Source: an uncultured Candidatus Melainabacteria bacterium
Lineage (GTDB): Bacteria; Cyanobacteriota; Vampirovibrionia; Gastranaerophilales; Gastranaerophilaceae
Direction of reading: 5' to 3'
DNA: 64,000 bases
Assembly: GCA_934754775.1 (NCBI GenBank)
Contig: CAKVIM010000010.1
Coordinates: 4,535 to 68,534 of the forward strand
Shown here: positions 16,068 through 23,107 of the stretch, one piece after another
Numbering within the stretch: the first letter of the stretch is position 1
Layout: each line of letters begins with the position of its first letter
Program-made: the position numbers and the translations under genes
The notes under the pieces: generated by a model
Database searches by the model: none
Seen by the model: the letters and a program-made list of their open reading frames with translations, nothing else
What the model was told of the DNA's origin: nothing

Positions 16068-16723
16068 TATTTTAATTTCCTAATATTCGTTACAAAAAAT
16101 ACATCATCAATCTGTTTAACTTTATCGACAACATCATCCCCAACAGGGATATCAAGAGCTACATACATTGAAGCCGTGCCACCTTTTGAGCTTCTGTCGC
16201 AATGCAAAGAGGCAATATTAACCTTTTTCTTTTGGATAATATCACTCACTGTAGAAATCATCCCAGGTTTATCTTTGTACATCAAAAGCAATGTATCGTA
16301 GCTTCCGTCAATATTTACAGAAAAGCCGTTTATTTTGTTTATTCTAATTTCTCCGGCACCAACAGAGTCACCTGAAATTTTCATCTTGCCGTCATCAAAA
16401 ATCACATCTACTGAGTTTGGATGTCTTGAAATATCTTGTCTGTATTCATAAGAATACTCGACATCTTTCACAATATCAAAAATATTCCTAATTGAAGCGT
16501 CATCCACTAAATACCCGAGAACTCCTGCTAGCAGCCCCTTATCAGTACCGTGACCAAAACCGGTTGTTGCAAAAGAGTTATAAAGTACAAATTTAACTTT
16601 TTTACATTTTTCCTTATAAATATTTCGTGCCATGAGCCCGAGCCTAACCGCACCTGCCGTATGCGAGCTTGATGGGCCGACCATAATCGGCGAAATTACA
16701 GAGAATAAAGATTTGGCTTCCAT
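16067..16723 (-). CDS. sdaAB: L-serine dehydratase, iron-sulfur-dependent, beta subunit
   Basis: This 218-residue protein has the N-terminal SPIMVGPSSSHTAGAVRLG signature (substrate-binding SSSHT) and the FATTGFGHGTDKGLLAGVLG block. A C-terminal ACT domain (about 145-215, MYKDKPGMISTVSDIIQKKKVNIASLH) may sense an amino acid. It pairs with SdaAA. It follows the receiver-domain gene by 2 bases in the same operon. Confidence 0.94.
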   Translation of the reverse strand: MEAKSLFSVISPIMVGPSSSHTAGAVRLGLMARNIYKEKCKKVKFVLYNSFATTGFGHGTDKGLLAGVLGYLVDDASIRNIFDIVKDVEYSYEYRQDISRHPNSVDVIFDDGKMKISGDSVGAGEIRINKINGFSVNIDGSYDTLLLMYKDKPGMISTVSDIIQKKKVNIASLHCDRSSKGGTASMYVALDIPVGDDVVDKVKQIDDVFFVTNIRKLK

Positions 16724-16725
16724 CG

Positions 16726-17334
16726 CTAGTAGTCTTCCTCTTCTTCTTTGCCCTCATTTATATAGCCATCCATAATACTGTAAAGAGAGCTTTGCCAATC
16801 ATTATTCTTTTCAAGGAAAAAGTCCGCACCTCTTGCCTTGCTTTGTTGTTCAACTTCTTTTCTCGGAGAAGCGGTAATTACGCCAACAACAGTATTAACG
16901 CCATATGAAGCAGCCATTTTCTTAAGTTCTGTAAGCAGAATAAACCCTTCTCTTTCTGTCGGGATAAATAAATCCATCACAACATATTCATATTTACGTT
17001 TTTTGTATTTATTAACAGCATCATAGATTTCTTGAGAGCAATCGACATCAATATTAAATTGTGACAACAAAACTTTCAGCTGATAAGTGATAACGCCCAA
17101 GTCGTCAACAATAAGAATAGCAGGGCCAGTTGATTCAGTTTCTTCTTCAGCATTCGGAGTCAAAGCCTTACTAAAAATAGGTCTTTTTGCGTTTTCATTC
17201 AAGTCCCTCAATGTGTCTACGACATTAACCAATTGTTTTTTCAAATCAACTATATTAACATTTTGGGGTGGTTTAGCATTTGTTATACTATAAAAAAGTT
17301 CTAAAAATTCGTTATCTAAATCAACCGTCGCCAT
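16726..17334 (-). CDS. Stand-alone receiver-domain protein
   Basis: This 202-residue protein has an unknown helical N-terminus (1-65) and a CheY-like receiver (72-195). The acidic pocket is D77/D78 (ILIVDDLG), the phospho-acceptor D121 (YVVMDLFIP), T154 (GVITASPRK) and K176 (FFLEKNND). No output domain is present and the tail is Glu/Asp-rich. It probably relays phosphate or signals by protein contact. It heads the operon with sdaAB-sdaAA (2-base gap), an unusual link between a phosphorelay protein and serine catabolism. It is divergent from the gene at 17446. Confidence 0.78.
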   Translation of the reverse strand: MATVDLDNEFLELFYSITNAKPPQNVNIVDLKKQLVNVVDTLRDLNENAKRPIFSKALTPNAEEETESTGPAILIVDDLGVITYQLKVLLSQFNIDVDCSQEIYDAVNKYKKRKYEYVVMDLFIPTEREGFILLTELKKMAASYGVNTVVGVITASPRKEVEQQSKARGADFFLEKNNDWQSSLYSIMDGYINEGKEEEEDY

Positions 17335-17432
17335 ATTCGCTCCTATTATTTGACTTTGATTATATCATACCGTGCTGAAAAAATAAAGGCTTATCCTTTG
17401 TTTGGATTATTTATGTTTCAAGCTTTTTAGAG

Positions 17433-17438
17433 TATAAT
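17433..17438 (+). promoter_or_regulatory. -10 element placed for a leaderless transcript
   Basis: A perfect TATAAT ends 7 bases before the ATG at 17446, so transcription would begin at or next to the start codon. No ribosome binding site is seen between them. The -35 region is weak (TTTATG, 17-base spacer). Confidence 0.4.
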
Positions 17439-17445
17439 TTAAACT

Positions 17446-18309
17446 ATGAAGAAGTTATTACTGGTTTTTATATTATCAACATTCTTAACTCCGTGCTCTA
17501 TGGCTGAAAGCAGCCCAAAATTTAGTCTCGGAATATTTCATAATGATTCAAGAGCAATAAAATCTGTTCTGAATTCTCAAGTAAGATACGCTAATCGTAC
17601 AAATTTCAACAAATTTATTGCTACATATGATACAAACTACAAGAATTCTGACGGATTTGATTTAGAAACATATTCTAAGCTTGTAAAAGAGATTTGGGAA
17701 AGTTACGACAAAATCAAATATGGAATAAAGATTAAGGACGTTGCAGTTGATGACGACACTGCAACCGTAAGCGTTATCGAAACATCTTTTGCTAATATGC
17801 CTGCTTCCGCTCACATGGACGGCGTATTGAACAGTGAATCTGATAGCATTTACAACCTAAAAAAAATAAACGGCAAATGGAAAGTGGTTTCTGATTCCGT
17901 GGTTTCAGAAAAGACTTCTATGCTATACGGCGAAGCCAGAAACCTTGACATCAAACTAACTGCACCGGAAGAAATTCAGCCAAACAAAGAATATACAGCA
18001 ACTTTAGAGTTTGAGCCGCCAAAAGATACAATTGCGATAGCTTCTATAGCAAACGACAAAGTTGAATATCCGCAAAAACCGACAAAAGAAGTTTTCAGAA
18101 AACTTCCGGAAGACAATATTTTAGAAAGATTGTTTGTATCTAATTCCGATAACGTCAATGAATATATCGTAGCTTCAATAGGTTTAACAAAAGCAGATGT
18201 ATCGGATTTAAGCATAAAACTTAGCTTAACAGGGTTTGGATACCAGATAACAAGAGTTAACGTTGTTCCGCCAAAAACAAATGAGGAGAAAAATGACGAA
18301 AGCAAGTAA
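17446..18309 (+). CDS. Secreted protein with NTF2/SnoaL-like domain
   Basis: This 287-residue protein has a signal peptide (MKKLLLVFILSTFLTPCSMA). A domain at about 30-160 reads like an NTF2/SnoaL-like fold: VLNSQVRYANRTNFNKFIATYDTNY, then the strand block VDDDTATVSVIETSF and the closing LKKINGKWKVVSDSVVSE. A C-terminal Ig-like or beta domain (about 165-275, LDIKLTAPEEIQPNKEYTATLEFEPP) follows. It may bind a small ligand in the periplasm. The start may be leaderless. Its end overlaps lspA by 17 bases, so lspA and rluD are in the same operon. Confidence 0.65.
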   Translation: MKKLLLVFILSTFLTPCSMAESSPKFSLGIFHNDSRAIKSVLNSQVRYANRTNFNKFIATYDTNYKNSDGFDLETYSKLVKEIWESYDKIKYGIKIKDVAVDDDTATVSVIETSFANMPASAHMDGVLNSESDSIYNLKKINGKWKVVSDSVVSEKTSMLYGEARNLDIKLTAPEEIQPNKEYTATLEFEPPKDTIAIASIANDKVEYPQKPTKEVFRKLPEDNILERLFVSNSDNVNEYIVASIGLTKADVSDLSIKLSLTGFGYQITRVNVVPPKTNEEKNDESK

Positions 18310-18766
18310 AATAATATACTTCATCATATCTGTTATATTTTTTGCATTGTTTGATACAGCTTGCTCTGATTTTGTCATAAAAAACATAAACAACTTACCA
18401 CAAAACAAAATCCTTGATTTAATCTTCATCCAAAATTCCGGAGCCGCATTTAGCATACTTGAAAACTACAAGCTGCTTCTGATTGTGTTCGCAATAATTG
18501 CAATCCTCGGAATATTTTTCTACATAATAAAACATGCAAAGCAAATTTCTACAATGACAACCTTTTGGTTCGCAATGCTTGCTGCCGGAATCTTCTGCAA
18601 CATGTACGAAAGAATTGTTTTCGGATACGTTAGAGATTTTTTCAAGCTTAACTTCGTAAACTTCCCTGTATTCAACATTTCAGACGTTTTTATCAACGTC
18701 AGCGTTTTTGTAATAGTTATAATGATTATAAATAATGAAATTAATAATAGACGAACTAACAGATGA
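18293..18766 (+). CDS. lspA: Lipoprotein signal peptidase (signal peptidase II)
   Basis: The predicted protein is 157 residues from ATG 18293, which follows a GAGGAGAA ribosome site. An upstream ATG at 18263 is less likely. It has four membrane helices. The conserved blocks of LspA are IQNSGAAFSILEN, GIFCNMYERIVFGYVRDFF and VFNISDVFINVSV. The two catalytic aspartates are probably the D of YVRDFF and the D of NISDVF. It removes signal peptides from prolipoproteins in the inner membrane. It overlaps rluD by 32 bases, the same gene pair order as lspA-rluD (ylyB) in Firmicutes. The GNxxDR motif is changed to NMYER, a mild divergence. Confidence 0.9.
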   Translation: MTKASKIIYFIISVIFFALFDTACSDFVIKNINNLPQNKILDLIFIQNSGAAFSILENYKLLLIVFAIIAILGIFFYIIKHAKQISTMTTFWFAMLAAGIFCNMYERIVFGYVRDFFKLNFVNFPVFNISDVFINVSVFVIVIMIINNEINNRRTNR

Positions 18767-19637
18767 AAATAGAATTGACGCATACCTTGCGGATTTAATG
18801 AGTGATTTTTCACGCTCAAAAATACAATCAGAAATCAAAAAAGGTGGAGTTCTTGTTAATTCAAAAATCGTAAAACCTTCTTACTGCATTAAAGAAGGCG
18901 ATGTTATTGAATTTAACGCAACCTCCGAGGTCAAAATCGAACCTGAGAATATTCCGCTAAACATAGTTTGGGAAGACGAAAATATGCTCGTTGTAAACAA
19001 ACCGTCCGGCATGCTTACACACCCCACAACTGTTGAAAAAAGCGGGACTTTGGTTAACGCACTTCTCTTTAAATACGGCGAAAATCTATCTGATATAAAC
19101 GGCGAATTCAGGCGTGGAATACTTCACCGTCTTGACAGAAACACTTCGGGATTGCTTATGGTAGCCAAGAATAACGACACTCACGACTACCTTGTAAAAG
19201 AGATGAAGCAAGGCGGAATGACTAAAAAATATTTGGCTGTAGTTAAAGGCGTGATTGAGCAAGATGAGTTCACAATAAACAAACCAATCGGAAGAAATCT
19301 CCGTCAACCGCAGAAAATGGCAATTATCGAAGGCGGAAAAGATAGTATTTCCGTGGTTAAAGTTCTAGAAAGGTTTAAAGACGCAACGCTCGTTGAAGTT
19401 CACTTAATAACGGGACGCACGCACCAAATACGTGTTCACATGGCAAGCATCGGGCATCCGGTATACAATGACACACTTTACGGCTTCGGGAAAATGAAAA
19501 TCAAAACAGAAGAGCAAGTATTGCAATCATACAAGCTTGAGTTTCCGCACCCGTTCGACGGCGAAAAAATTGCTCTTGAGATACCGACGGACGAAAAAAT
19601 AGAAAAAGTTCTAAACTACTTACGCTCAATTGCTTAA
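18735..19637 (+). CDS. rluD: RluA/RluD-family 23S rRNA pseudouridine synthase
   Basis: This 300-residue protein has an N-terminal S4 RNA-binding domain (about 10-75) and a pseudouridine synthase domain with the catalytic HRLDRNTSGLLMVAK block. KKYLAVVKG and LITGRTHQIRVHMASIGHPVYND are diagnostic RluA-family motifs. It isomerises specific uridines of 23S rRNA. Which ones (RluD-type 1911/1915/1917 or another) cannot be read from the sequence. It is co-translated with lspA. Confidence 0.9.
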   Translation: MKLIIDELTDENRIDAYLADLMSDFSRSKIQSEIKKGGVLVNSKIVKPSYCIKEGDVIEFNATSEVKIEPENIPLNIVWEDENMLVVNKPSGMLTHPTTVEKSGTLVNALLFKYGENLSDINGEFRRGILHRLDRNTSGLLMVAKNNDTHDYLVKEMKQGGMTKKYLAVVKGVIEQDEFTINKPIGRNLRQPQKMAIIEGGKDSISVVKVLERFKDATLVEVHLITGRTHQIRVHMASIGHPVYNDTLYGFGKMKIKTEEQVLQSYKLEFPHPFDGEKIALEIPTDEKIEKVLNYLRSIA

Positions 19638-19780
19638 CGCAAGCCTTGCTCTGGGTGAGCAGAATTTGATTTCACAATCTCGTAATACTCGTTTTTGTCA
19701 ATATTTACGCCCATATTTTTCGTATCAATCGTAAATTTCTTTTTCTTCTTCGGTTTATAAGGATTCTCGAATGATTTCAT
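19634..19780 (-). CDS. Small hypothetical protein (48 residues) coupled to panD
   Basis: This ORF starts at ATG 19780 inside the last codons of panD (26-base overlap, different frame), after a GAAGGAA ribosome site. It ends at 19634, overlapping the rluD stop by 4 bases. The peptide begins [20 protein letters not shown], then contains [15 protein letters not shown], and is basic at its N-terminus. The tight packing between rluD and panD argues that it is real. The function is unknown. Confidence 0.5.
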   Translation of the reverse strand: MKSFENPYKPKKKKKFTIDTKNMGVNIDKNEYYEIVKSNSAHPEQGLR

Positions 19781-20114
19781 TTCCTTCACCTACCTGAACA
19801 ATTGTTGGTTTATGAGTTTTAATTTCTTCCGGCGTCAAATCAGCGTAAGTCACAATAATAATTTTATCCCCAACTTGAGCTTTTCTAGCAGCTGCACCGT
19901 TTAAACAGAAGCATTTTGAACCACGTTTCCCCTTAATAGCATAAGTTTGAAAACGTTCGCCGTTATTAATATTCAAGATTTCTACTTTTTCCCATTCCAT
20001 AATTTGAGCTTGTTCTAAGAACTCTTCATCTATTGTTATTGAGCCAACATAATTAAGATTTGCGTCCGTAACTGTCGCTCTATGTATTTTTGAATTTAAA
20101 AATTGTCTTAACAT
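19755..20114 (-). CDS. panD: Aspartate 1-decarboxylase proenzyme
   Basis: This 119-residue protein makes beta-alanine for pantothenate and coenzyme A. The self-cleavage site is G24-S25 (NYVGSITID), giving the pyruvoyl cofactor at S25. K9 ([10 protein letters not shown]), [27 protein letters not shown] and the final strand match PanD, and the length is usual. No panB or panC is near. Confidence 0.95.
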   Translation of the reverse strand: MLRQFLNSKIHRATVTDANLNYVGSITIDEEFLEQAQIMEWEKVEILNINNGERFQTYAIKGKRGSKCFCLNGAAARKAQVGDKIIIVTYADLTPEEIKTHKPTIVQVGEGNEIIRESL

Positions 20115-20211
20115 ATCTACCTCGCATCCTATATACTACCACGAAAATTAATTATGTGGGTGATGAATATTTTTTCCATTAGTTTAAACTGATATAAAAG
20201 GAGGGGGAATA

Positions 20212-20442
20212 ATGCTTGATTTATACATTTTAGAGGATTGTCCTTATTGCAAAAAAGTTCTGACATTCCTAGATGAAATGGGAATAAAATTTAATAAAAT
20301 CGACATCATAGATAAAAAAAACGAAGACACCCTAGTCCAACTCGGTGGCAAACGCCAAGTTCCGTTTCTGGTCGACAAAGATAGAAATATTCAGATGTAT
20401 GAGTCCGGAGATATCATAGAATATCTAAAAACGATAATCTAA
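20212..20442 (+). CDS. Glutaredoxin-like thiol oxidoreductase
   Basis: This 76-residue protein has a thioredoxin fold with the dithiol CPYC site at 10-13, the cis-proline region RQVPFL, and ESGDIIEYL, which corresponds to the glutathione-binding SxDI. It reduces disulfides or mixed disulfides in the cytoplasm. It has its own GGAGG ribosome site. The gene is monocistronic, with a hairpin at 20487-20513 after it. Confidence 0.9.
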   Translation: MLDLYILEDCPYCKKVLTFLDEMGIKFNKIDIIDKKNEDTLVQLGGKRQVPFLVDKDRNIQMYESGDIIEYLKTII

Positions 20443-20486
20443 TACCATAATACCTTTTTCTTTACAATCCTGCTAAAATAAGGCAA

Positions 20487-20513
20487 ACCCTCAGAGCACA
20501 GGACTCTGAGGGT
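20487..20513. terminator. Hairpin between glutaredoxin and flagellin genes
   Basis: ACCCTCAGAG and CTCTGAGGGT form a perfect 10-base stem with a 7-base loop between two converging genes. The T tract is weak on both sides, so it may be a terminator or an mRNA-stabilising structure at the flagellin 3' end. Confidence 0.55.
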
Positions 20514-20562
20514 CATTGAAAGGACCTTTATTATCTCTATTATTATTTCTATTTAACACTCA

Positions 20563-21693
20563 CTAAATCAAGTTCAAAGCGATTGAAGGCATTTGGTTAG
20601 CCGTTGCCAACAATGTTGCTGTTGATTGTTGTAGTATTTGATATTTAATATAATTTGATGATTCAGTTGCTACGTCAGCATCCTTGATTGTTGAGTTTGC
20701 GTTTACAAGGTTTTCTCTTTGAACATCTGTTGAATCAATTGCTGAATCCAATCTGTTCATGTATGCACCAATTTTTGTACATCTTAGAGAAATATTATCA
20801 ATAGCATAGTCGATTTGGTCAATAAATTCACGTGCAGAGTTATCATTTCTATAAATTGCTTTACACATGTCTTCAATTGAAAAAGTCTTATCCTTAGCCA
20901 AAGTAGCACTTGCTTTGCCTTTTGCATAAGTAATTGTGCCATTTTCTGCCATTGCTGCTGCCAAAGCTGATTTATAGTAACCATCTTTGTACTTAACTGT
21001 TCCGTCAGGATTCTTTTCTGGTTCACCATTTGAATCAATTACTCTAGCTCTGTAGATGAAACCATTAGCAGCATCTTCTGCATCTTTTGTTTGTAAGTCT
21101 AAATACCCTTCAGGATTTCCGCTTGCATCTTTTTTATTAGCAGAACCAAAACCAAAAATTACAGTTGATTTTGCACTAGCGAATAAGAATGCATCCATCT
21201 TAATAACGCATCTTGCGTCTGAATACAAACCAACTTGCAAGTTGATATCAGTTTCTCTTGAACCATCAAGCAAATATGTATCATTGAAATCTGTAATCGT
21301 ACATAGACGGTTGATTTCATCCATTCTTTGAACAACTTCGGTAGCAATTGCGTTCAATGATGCTGAACCATAAGTACCGTTCGCTGCTTGCATGGTCAAA
21401 TCTCTAATTCTTTGTAAGTAGTCGTTAATGATATCCAAAACACCTTCTTGAGTTGTTAACATATCCAACCCCATTTGAGCGTTTGTTTCAATAATGTCAT
21501 AACCACTAACTTTAGCTTCCATTCCTGCAGACACTGCATAGCCTGCTGCGTCATCCTTGGCTGAGTTTATCTTGAAGCCAGTAGATAATCTCTCCATTGC
21601 TGTGTTCATTCCCTTAGTAGCACTTCTAAGGTTTGATTGACAGGTCAAAGATGACAAGTTTGTGTTAATTGTAATCGTTGATGTAGCTGTCAT
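20563..21693 (-). CDS. fliC: Flagellin
   Basis: This 376-residue protein is the filament subunit. The N-terminal D0/D1 part (1-145) has TINTNLSSLTCQSNL, MERLSTGFKINSAKDDAAGYAVSAGM and QMGLDMLTTQEGVLDIINDYLQRIRDLTMQAANGTYG. A short variable middle (about 165-270) is followed by a C-terminal D1/D0 part (275-376) with IDYAIDNISLRCTKIGAYMNRLDSAI and ILQQSTATLLATANQMPSIALNLI. It holds five cysteines (18, 131, 162, 277, 305), unusual for flagellin. The gene stands alone with a sigma-28 type promoter at 21741-21767 and a GAAAGGA ribosome site. No chaperone FliS or cap FliD is adjacent. Confidence 0.95.
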   Translation of the reverse strand: MTATSTITINTNLSSLTCQSNLRSATKGMNTAMERLSTGFKINSAKDDAAGYAVSAGMEAKVSGYDIIETNAQMGLDMLTTQEGVLDIINDYLQRIRDLTMQAANGTYGSASLNAIATEVVQRMDEINRLCTITDFNDTYLLDGSRETDINLQVGLYSDARCVIKMDAFLFASAKSTVIFGFGSANKKDASGNPEGYLDLQTKDAEDAANGFIYRARVIDSNGEPEKNPDGTVKYKDGYYKSALAAAMAENGTITYAKGKASATLAKDKTFSIEDMCKAIYRNDNSAREFIDQIDYAIDNISLRCTKIGAYMNRLDSAIDSTDVQRENLVNANSTIKDADVATESSNYIKYQILQQSTATLLATANQMPSIALNLI

Positions 21694-21740
21694 AATAAAT
21701 TTCCTTTCAATAAATTTATATTTTTTGCCTTTCTCTTTTG

Positions 21741-21767
21741 TTTACGGCAGAAATTTTTTGAACTTTA
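21741..21767 (-). promoter_or_regulatory. Sigma-28 (FliA) type promoter of the flagellin gene
   Basis: On the minus strand the site reads TAAA (21764-21767), a 15-base spacer, then GCCGTAAA (21741-21748). The sigma-28 consensus is TAAA-N15-GCCGATAA, so -35 and spacing are exact and the -10 matches at 6 of 8 positions. The -10 element ends 47 bases before the flagellin ATG. A sigma-28 family factor is encoded at 401-1219. Confidence 0.75.
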
Positions 21768-21830
21768 CAACTTTAGTTGGAGAATCATCCATTTGGAGGA
21801 GATAGACATAACATTAATGTTCAAAACAAA

Positions 21831-22227
21831 CGTCATTCGCACCACGAGCTGTAATCTTTAGCACCACGAGCGTCCCTTAGCGAGTGCAAGAGTGCAGGCT
21901 CTGCCTGCTACAGCCATTTGAACCACGCTCGTCAGAGCGTAGGAACATTAGCCGAGGTTCTCTTTCTTTTGGTATCTTTTCTTTCTCTTTAATTGCTTAG
22001 GCAAAGAGAAAGAAAAGTACATTTAAGGAACTTTTTTATTTCAAAATAGTTCTTCATTTTCTTTTCTTTATTGCGAAAAAAGAAAAGAAAACGAAGCAAA
22101 AGAAAAGAAATGACGCACTGTTTTCTACAACCTTACGGTTGTGGATTGAATGGCTATTGCAGGCAGAGCCTGCACTTTTGCACTCGCTATCGCAGCTGGT
22201 CGCTGCACGCTCGTGGTGCGAATGATG
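21831..22227. repeat. Large foldback (inverted-repeat) element
   Basis: The left arm 21831-21926 and the right arm 22141-22227 are imperfect inverted copies. The best blocks are 21831-21849 against 22209-22227 and 21878-21926 against 22141-22189. Words such as TGCAGGCTCTGCCTGC and GCACCACGAGC appear in both arms. The 214-base centre contains two further hairpins made of A/G- and T/C-rich arms (21977-22016 and 22057-22091). Just right of the element, 22243-22259 forms a small hairpin (TTGGGG...CCCCAA). The 739-base gap 21694-22432 holds only this element, the flagellin promoter and the rubrerythrin leader. An apparent ORF at 22071-22304 lies inside it and looks spurious. Confidence 0.7.
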
Positions 22228-22432
22228 TTCTACAGATTGTTATTGGGGTGAAACCCCAACCTACTCGCTCGTGGGGTATAGAGATGTTTGATTTAGATTT
22301 TTAAAATATGGCATGTCTTTCAGACATGCTCATCTCATACTAAAGTTATAGAACTAGCCATGTGGTCCCCACGATTGACTAATATAAAACCACATTCCAA
22401 AAAGTTATTTTATCTTAGTAAGGAGATAAAAT

Positions 22433-23005
22433 ATGAAACTAGAACACTCAGAAACACTACAATGTCTTGTAAACGCATTTGCAGGAGAATCACAAGCCCG
22501 CAACCGTTATACTTTTTACTCAAAAGTCGCCAAACAAGAAGGGTATGAGCAAATAAGCCAAATATTTCTAGACACGGCTTCTAACGAGCAAGAGCATGCC
22601 AAACTATTCTACAAACATATCCCAAACTCTGAGCATCTAACCGTTACAGGTGCTTATCCGTTCTTTTTCGGAAACACTCATCAAAACTTGATGGCTGCAG
22701 CATCAGGCGAAAGAGAAGAGTGGGAATTTTTGTACAAAAATTCGGCACAAGTAGCGAAAGCAGAAGGGTTTGAAGATATAGAAAGATTGTTCAGCAATAT
22801 TTTAGAAATAGAAAAACACCATGCCCACAGATTTGAGCTTCTGGCTGAAGAAGTTAAATCAGAAAGCGTGTTCAAAAAAACTGAAGTCAGACAATGGGTT
22901 TGCAGAAAATGCGGACATATCCAAATCGGGAAAGAAGCTCCTTGTGAATGTCCTGTATGCTCGCACCCGCAAGGATATTTCGAAATCTTTAACGAGAATT
23001 TTTAA
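22433..23005 (+). CDS. rbr: Rubrerythrin
   Basis: This 190-residue protein has an N-terminal four-helix di-iron domain with the glutamate/histidine ligands in NAFAGESQARNRY, NEQEHAKLFYKH, GEREEWEFLY and EIEKHHAHRF. A C-terminal rubredoxin domain has two CxxC pairs (WVCRKCGH and CPVCSHPQGYF). It reduces hydrogen peroxide to water in the cytoplasm of anaerobes. A strong AAGGAG ribosome site precedes it, and a palindrome GCATGTCT/AGACATGC lies at 22311-22329. It is transcribed alone with a terminator at 23026-23061. Confidence 0.95.
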   Translation: MKLEHSETLQCLVNAFAGESQARNRYTFYSKVAKQEGYEQISQIFLDTASNEQEHAKLFYKHIPNSEHLTVTGAYPFFFGNTHQNLMAAASGEREEWEFLYKNSAQVAKAEGFEDIERLFSNILEIEKHHAHRFELLAEEVKSESVFKKTEVRQWVCRKCGHIQIGKEAPCECPVCSHPQGYFEIFNENF

Positions 23006-23025
23006 TAATAAATTTAATGTTACAA

Positions 23026-23061
23026 AAGCTTTACATATATTAATGTAAAGCTTATTTTTTT
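23026..23061 (+). terminator. Rho-independent terminator of rubrerythrin
   Basis: AAGCTTTACAT and ATGTAAAGCTT form an 11-base perfect stem followed by a T tract. Confidence 0.85.
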
Positions 23062-23107
23062 GTATAATTTTATCCATCACTGGAATTAATTTAGCGGAGA
23101 ACTTTTT

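Noticed and set aside
22071..22304. 77-codon ORF with a Lys/Arg-rich start
   Set aside because: It lies inside the foldback element, the start is a low-complexity A/G run, and no ribosome site or family is seen.
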